This document shows positions 58,380 through 64,000 of a DNA stretch of 64,000 bases, one piece after another. The stretch spans positions 100,990,341 to 101,054,340 of the forward strand of contig NC_090744.1 of the NCBI RefSeq assembly GCF_036898095.1, written 5' to 3'. The number at the start of each line of letters is the position of its first letter. The stretch's first letter is position 1. The stretch is from Palaemon carinicauda. Lineage: Eukaryota > Arthropoda > Malacostraca > Decapoda > Palaemonidae. The notes below the pieces were generated by a model. It saw nothing but the letters and a program-made list of their open reading frames with translations. It was not told the origin of the DNA and did not search any database. A program made the translations under genes and the position numbers.

Positions 58380-59360
58380 GAGTCCTTATGTTTTCAGGCC
58401 TGGAGGTTATCCAGCATCTCCTCACGCAGAGATGATTTTTGCAACGCATGAAGATGATGCCCGGATACCTCTGGGAATCTTCAGTTGCCGTGTACCAGGC
58501 TAAGTGGACAGTCTTCTGTGGTTGGTGTCCGGAAGGGGTATCTTTTCTAATGATGCCACTATTCCCGCAGTAGCAGATTTCCTTGTGTATCTTTGGAAGG
58601 AAAAGCTCCTCTTGGTCTTGGTGGTCAAAGGTTATCGCTCAGCCTTGAGCCTCGCCTTAGGATTGAAAGGAGTTACACTATTTCTGCATCGTTGAAATTG
58701 TCTCTCCTCGTGCAGAGTTTAGAGCTTACTTGTCCTCAGTTGGAAGTTAGACCACCTAATTGGAATGTTGTTCGTTTTCTGTGATCTCTGAAAGGGGTGC
58801 CTTACAAACCATTACATCAGGCATCAGCTCTTCACCTGAGCTTAGACTTTTCCTTCTCAATTTGGCCCCGGCCAAGAGAGTAAGTGAACTTCAAGATCAT
58901 TCTTATGACATCTCCCATTCAGTGGAATGGGGAGAGGTAATACTTGGTTTATTCCCTGAGTTTATTGCCAAAACTTAAAATCCGGGAGTAGCAGATCCTA
59001 GATTTGGGTCCTTACAGATTGAGTGTCTGTAATTTAACTGATGATCCGGATCAGTTGCTACTTTGCCCAGTGAAGGCCTTGATGTGCTATATCAAAAGAA
59101 CTACAGGAGCTTGCCCTCGAATGTCAGCAGTTTTCGTCAGCACGGGAAAGGTCAAGAGAAGGATCACCAAGAACACGATCTCACCGTAGATTCGTAAGGT
59201 CATAGACTGGGCCTTGAATCCTGATCTTTCTCAGCAGATGAGGAGACCTAGAGCTCACGATTTTAGGGGCATTGGTAAGTCGCTGGCATTTGAGAAGAAC
59301 TACTCTGTGGCGCAGGTCCTTAGAGAAAGTCTGTGGAAGCGTTAGACAATCATTATGGTT
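58380..59360 (+). pseudogene. DIRS copy F recombinase remnant 2, Tyr box missing
   Basis: LEVIQHLLTQR, then VAVYQAKWTVFCGWC-like sequence, VADFLVYLWKEKLLL and VVKGYRSALSLALGLKGV. Box I is LAPAKRVSELQDHS (58865-58905). Box II HDFRG keeps His and Arg (near 59256-59270). The frame ends soon after WKR at about 59343; the Tyr box is absent and unrelated sequence follows. Confidence 0.75.
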
Positions 59361-59584
59361 GATTCAAAGAATCCTACGATTTCTGAGAATTCTTACTTAG
59401 AGGAGTCACATTGCAAGTATCACACAATCACACGGATAGGTCAGGCCGCTAAAGCGTGCTGTTACATTGAGTTTTAGCGACGTGTGAGGGTTTTCCCCTT
59501 TATGCGTGCGTAGCACGGTTGGAAACCCCCAAGTAAAAAACCATCCAGTTGGTTAGTATTTCCATCTACCTTAGGGTTAAGTCT

Positions 59585-59922
59585 TCCTAATAAAGAGCGA
59601 AAGGGTTTCTATTTAGTGACGGAACAAAAGGCAAATTTAAAGTATTGTCTAATTTTCCTAACGGTACAGACCTTTATACAAATTTGCTCCGCCATCATCA
59701 AGGTCTGCCTGCAATCAAAAGTGACGAGACAGCATTGGTGTATGTGTGTGTGTGAGAGAGAGAGCAAGGTAACCAGTTCCCCCCCCCCCCACTAACTATC
59801 GGTGGGGTAGTTACATCTTCCTTAAAGATTTATTGCTTGTCTTCCAGCTTCGCCAAAAGTATATTCCTTAATAAAGAGCTCCAGGCTTGTTTTAGGAAAG
59901 ATAAAGATTATTTAAATTTGAT
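59585..59922 (+). repeat. DIRS copy F ICR and right inverted terminal repeat
   Basis: TAATAAAGAGCGAAAGGGTTTC (near 59590) mirrors the left ITR at 55455-55480; CCAGCTTCGCCAAAAGTATATTCC (59838-59861) mirrors 55484-55507. A (GT)n/(GA)n run lies at 59740-59763 and a C-run at 59780-59790. Confidence 0.75.
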
Positions 59923-60268
59923 ATATTTCTGAGCATTAGATACAGATATTGTTAATCATCCTTTGGCTAATTCAAATTTGGCCTAAATGTTCCCCTCAAA
60001 AATAAATCATATCACCCTTGTGTGTTCAAGGCTAGAATTAAGCAAATAAGAATTCACTTTTCATGTCTGTCAGTAATGTTATGAATCAAGAAATCAGTAA
60101 ATTTATGAATAAAGTTTAGGTAAATTAAAATCAGTAAAGTTATGGATAAAGTTTAGGTAAATTTAAAATCATTAATGTTATGAATCAAGTTTAGGTAAAT
60201 TAAAAATTAAGTAGCGACGTTGGACCTGTTTTATTTCTGGTTAACTTACACCACTCAACCCATTACAG

Positions 60269-60350
60269 ACTTTAGATGTGGATGATGTCGACGGAGAAAC
60301 AGAGCTTGATCACGAGTTTCGCTTCCTTCCTGAAATGGAGGATCCCTCTC
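60269..60350 (+). CDS. STRN: Striatin, coding exon 8 (last in window)
   Basis: Acceptor CATTACAG, donor GTAAGT (60351). Encodes TLDVDDVDGETELDHEFRF then LPEMEDPS and one base of the next codon. The EFRFL block with acidic residues on both sides matches the EFDFL motif that precedes the WD40 half in animal striatins. The seven-bladed WD40 propeller is not in the window. Confidence 0.88.
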
Positions 60351-62156
60351 GTAAGTATCAAGCTTCTTAAACTTTATACCCAGTGATGCTGTGAAGTTGT
60401 CCTTTTGCAGTAAGTTTTAAACTGATGTGTGCATATAGGTTTATTATTGTGAGGCTTACAAAGCAGGTTTATGATACATCTTGGATGCATTCCTTCCTGT
60501 TATGGCTTGTTGATAAAAAAGTGGATTGTTCCTCTATCATTGGATTGTCAGGATGGGGTGAAATCCGAGCTGTCCGTTGGAAACTCTTTGGGAGATTTGA
60601 GAATTGAAGAAAAGGCAAATCCCGTTTGTTACCGTAGTTTGAGTTTTAAACTTTTTGAGTTCTTAATCTTATGATTATTGTTTCCAAGTGTCCTCAGAAA
60701 TTTATTTTATGCAATATTTTCAAGTTTGTTTTCATGAAATAATCTGTGCTTGACAGTATGTAACCTTCACACATTTTCTTATTTTATATTTAAACCAGTG
60801 AATATCACATGTACATAAGTAACTGATCCATTACTGCTTTAGTTCCAGTAATGTTTGTGTAGTTTTGAATTTCAAGATCAGTTCATGATAGGTTTTTTTA
60901 AAAACTCGCTGCCACATTCAAGGTTACTTTACCGTATGTTTTGTGCATCAGTTGTAGTGTGTTTTTAGTGTAGTTATTATTGCTTCTTAGTATTTAAAAA
61001 GATTGTTGTCATCATGGGGAGTTTGCTGGTAGTTTTTTTATTACCTGGTTAAGATAATTTTGTCAATCTAGTTTTGTATCTTTTGAAATATATAAGTTTC
61101 CTGTTTAAATTAAACTGCAAACTGTTTTTTTATTTAGTTATTCTTGGAACTGCCATAACCCTAGTATGTGCAATTATGGAATTCTTCAGTATTATAGGCC
61201 TCCAATTGCAAAAATGGAATACTTGGTACAGTATTGGCTAGTTAAACATTTCACTAAGCATATGGGTCAATAAAAGAAGTTTATGCAGATGTCCTTCATA
61301 GAAGACTAATTTTAGTAGTTTATATCTCACAAAAAGATATATGGCATAATTATTTTTTTGTGAAAGACCTAGAATCTGATTAATAAATTTGATGAATAAC
61401 AGAAGGTCCTGTAAAGAATGAGACAATAGAAGAGGTTAGGCACAACGTTTAGGTAATTGTTGAGGTTGTGTGATTGTCAGGAGTACTGTATGATTATGTT
61501 GAAAAGGGAAGGTGATGTGCAGAGAGGATTTGATAGTCCTTTTTAACATAATAAACAAAGATGAAGTTGTGGTGCTATAGGAGGTATAGTGTTAGAGTAC
61601 ACCTTGAAAGAGAGAGAAGTGACCATGGAAAAGGTTAGGGGACTAAATGTCAAACTTCATGCCAGGCAAAGCTACTACATTGTCTTTGTAATGAGGCTAA
61701 TGCAGAGATATGATGCTAAAACCCAAGTAGTTACATTATACATATATGGATCTTGGAAAGCTATTCCCCAGATTACCTAAATAAGCAAAATACTTACAAA
61801 ATATTGGTTGCTGTTGATCCTAATAGAGACATGGCTTAATATAGTATCCAGTGCAAATTAGTCAAATGAAGGTGAACCCCTTTGGAAACTTTTAACGTGT
61901 GAATTTTGGTACGTATGCAACGCTTGATTCCTTCAAGGTAAATGGTGCTGAATAACCACCTAGATCCCCATTGCAGAGCTATAGGGCCCATGCTATAATT
62001 TCTGTCTTGCCCAGATCTTTTATTGAAAAAAAAAAGAAGAAATATCTGAACTACATGCAGCTAATTTGCAATTCTAGAAGTTAACCTTGACCTACATTTC
62101 ACTCTTAGAAAGCTCATCTGGTCCATCTTTCTTTAGTTGCGGCAATAATTTTTTTA
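60351..62156 (+). other. STRN intron 8, first part
   Basis: AT-rich intron. Short open stretches at 60425-60674 and 61589-61780 have no recognisable domains. No further striatin exon was recognised before the window end. Confidence 0.5.
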
Positions 62157-62411
62157 CAGTCATACCTCATTAGGTTTGCAATTTGTTGCAAGAATTAATT
62201 CTTATCAAAATCACCTAGACACCTTCTAAACCCTTACAAGCCACCCTGTATTGCTGTTGATGCATAAAGTTTTTCAAGAGTTACTTTTTCACTTTCCAGC
62301 AAAACTACACAGTTTGATTTAGGAAAATGTATTTTTGAAAAAACTCATAAATTACCAACTTAATTCTTCTACAAAAAGTAAAAAGTTACTCGGCATAAGG
62401 TATGTCAGTAA
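62157..62411 (+). mobile_element. Possible TA-flanked MITE
   Basis: Starts after TA with CAGTCATACCTCATTA and ends before TA with AAGGTATGTCAG; the ends are imperfect inverted complements. No coding sequence. The weak terminal match keeps confidence low. Confidence 0.3.
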
Positions 62412-63912
62412 GGAGAAAGTGTTTTAAAGTTTTTTGGAGGAGGGAAAAGTCTAATTGGAAAGGGATCTCTGGTAGTGGTATCACTCGCCCCAGTTTTAAT
62501 ACCGACACCCTTTAGGGGTGAGCGAGCTGGATATATTCCTAGAATTCCTTGCAACTTCTTTCTCTGGTATATTTAGCAGTATTTATACCTTTGAAATGTT
62601 GCTTTAAGGAGCATTTCACTGGGCGACACTGGTTCCTCGCCCAGAAATAGATTTTTCCTTTGGCAAAATCCCTTTTTAATGCATTTGCCTTTTTTTTTAA
62701 GATATTGTCCCCAGGTTTGGTATTCTGGTAAATTGTTGGGTAAAAGTTTGAATTCTCTTAAATTTGTTAATCTGGATTCTAATATTAATCTCACGCTCTT
62801 TGATTATCTCATTGAATAAGGTTTGTTTTCTTGTTCAGATCATCCTTTGCAGTTAGATACTGTATAAGCGAACTATATCGTCCTCTTCATAGGATGGGGC
62901 GTACAGTCAGTCCTTACAGGCTTGCCTTTAGTTTCATACAATTTAGTACCAGAGTTTTTTTTTTTAGAAGTTCTGTTCCAGCAGTGATCAAATTTTGGAA
63001 TATCCTTTTTATATATAGTTGAATCTTTGGAACTTCAAAAAATTTTAACTATATGCAAGTAATTGTTTATTGAGTAGGCAGACAAGATTTAATCAAAGTC
63101 GCTTGTTTATCATGCCTATTTTTCATTTATATTTCTCAAAATGTTTATATCTTTATCAGTATTAATCATCATCAAATGTTCATGCATCTATTTTTCTTTT
63201 TATGGGTTTTGACATGAGTGTCCTGTTTTTATCTCTCTCTCCTGTGGTATGTCATTTTGAATTCTGATCAGGTCCTAAGCCTTCATCTGTCCTCTTTTTC
63301 CATTATTACTGGGGCCTTTAATAGATCACTGTCCTGAATCCTGATCATCCTCTTCTCATCATGCGTTCAAGTAATCTTCATCTCATGTTCTCACTTTTCA
63401 TTTGTGTGATCATATTGTAATATACTCCACTCATTTATCTTAACATTTGAAGGTCAGAACATTTTCAGAATTCTTGATTTTCCTTGTCCATGCTTGTGAT
63501 TCTGCTGCATAGAATAGTGCAGAACTATTTACCCATCATAATTCTTTGTGCTTTTTTCAATGTGTGTAGTGGTAAGATGTCCTTAGCCTTCCACTTCTCT
63601 TCTAGTTATTCCATACTGGTTTGTTTTCCATGCCCTGTGGCACATGGTATTCTGCTTTTCCAATGGTGATGATAAGATTAACTAATGATGTAAATTTAAC
63701 GCCTCCCCAAATCCCAAGTGTAGGGTTTTGTTTTACCGGTATCCTCGGTCTTCTGAAGTTATTTCTCTTATTTACCCTTATTTTGTTTTTGTATATATTT
63801 CTGTCTCTTGAATACCCCCTGCCTAGTAAAATGTTTGTACATTTGCAGTACTATTTCCTTAATGTTTCGTTGTGTATACTATTGCTATATACTTTTGCGT
63901 ACAATGGCCATT
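62412..63912 (+). other. STRN intron 8, second part
   Basis: AT-rich. A patch at 62470-62665 (ACTCGCCCC, GGGCGACACTGGTTCCTCGCC) has the GC-rich look of a repeat terminus but no partner in the window. Nothing else recognised. Confidence 0.4.
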
Positions 63913-63914
63913 AC

Positions 63915-64000
63915 AGTAATCCTTCGCAATATCGCAGTTCCCCTATCGCTCCTTTGATACTTATGTATAAAATATATTATGGGAAAGTCTGTATTAAGGA
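63915..64000 (+). mobile_element. Possible left end of a pogo-like MITE, cut by window edge
   Basis: After TA, CAGTAATCCTTCGCAATATCGC resembles the CAGT...CG..ATCGCG ends of the MITE at 6069. The right end would be outside the window. Confidence 0.35.

Larger units (their letters stand above)
55439..59922 (+). mobile_element. DIRS-type retrotransposon, copy F, rearranged, two recombinase regions
   Basis: The left end TTGTTCCTACATTG (55439) is mirrored at about 59585-59640 (CGAAAGGGTTTCTATTTAG and GACGGAACAA), and a right ITR ends near 59922. The interior order is unusual: gag-like basic region, recombinase remnant 1, RNase H/methyltransferase-like remnant, then recombinase remnant 2. This suggests a nested insertion or recombination between two related copies. 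Same family as A and E, same orientation as STRN. Confidence 0.8.
54445..60268 (+). other. STRN intron 7, 5.8 kb
   Basis: Donor GTAAGC, acceptor CATTACAG. Contains DIRS copy F; the flanking unique parts (54445-55438 and 59923-60268) are AT-rich and featureless, apart from a threefold near-repeat of AAAGTTATGAAT/AAGTTTAGGTAAATT strings at about 60075-60200. Confidence 0.75.

Overview
The window is eukaryotic nuclear DNA, most likely from a decapod crustacean (shrimp-like). It has small exons with GT-AG introns several kilobases long, very long (TA)n, (ATT)n and (CT)n microsatellites, LINE copies with (TATG)n tails, and at least six copies of DIRS-type tyrosine-recombinase retrotransposons. The host group is an inference from this repeat landscape and from protein similarity; no species can be read from the sequence.

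Three host genes can be pieced together from conserved exons. (1) The last three coding exons of RUVBL2/reptin lie on the + strand (5796-5934, 10825-10927, 11314-11342); earlier exons lie left of the window. (2) A complete two-exon adaptor-complex sigma subunit, best matched to AP-4 sigma (AP4S1), lies on the - strand (28433-28570 then 16996-17289; 143 aa) with an 11.1 kb intron. (3) The first eight coding exons of striatin (STRN) lie on the + strand (31744-60350), covering the caveolin-binding motif, coiled coil, calmodulin-binding region and acidic linker; the WD40 half lies beyond the right edge. RUVBL2 and AP4S1 are tail to tail. AP4S1 and STRN are head to head, with about 3.2 kb between their start codons.

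The introns are dominated by DIRS-type elements. Copy A (left edge to 5308) is nearly intact: a gag-like ORF, an RT/RNase H/methyltransferase-like ORF and a tyrosine recombinase, with one in-frame stop in each of the first two and Phe at the expected nucleophile Tyr. Copy B (17855-24210) has an almost perfect inverted terminal repeat and internal complementary region (ICR) but has lost its RT core. Copy C (24370 to about 27980, - strand), copy D (36185-39130), copy E (46017-51843) and copy F (55439-59922) are more decayed. Two short pieces (41640-41835 and 52600-52822) carry only DIRS-type ends. A, D, E and F share one terminus type; B belongs to another family.

Other content includes three LINE 3' ends (10.1, 12.5-13.2 and 14.7-16.3 kb), four copies of a roughly 600 bp (AAT)n-tailed repeat here called R1, a duplicated 160-180 bp repeat R2 on either side of the STRN/AP4S1 promoter region, nested TA-flanked DNA transposons at 6.0-6.9 kb, and several minisatellites. 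STRN exon 3 is hemmed in: a 1 kb composite (CT)n array ends about 48 bp before its acceptor, and copy E begins about 25 bp after its donor.
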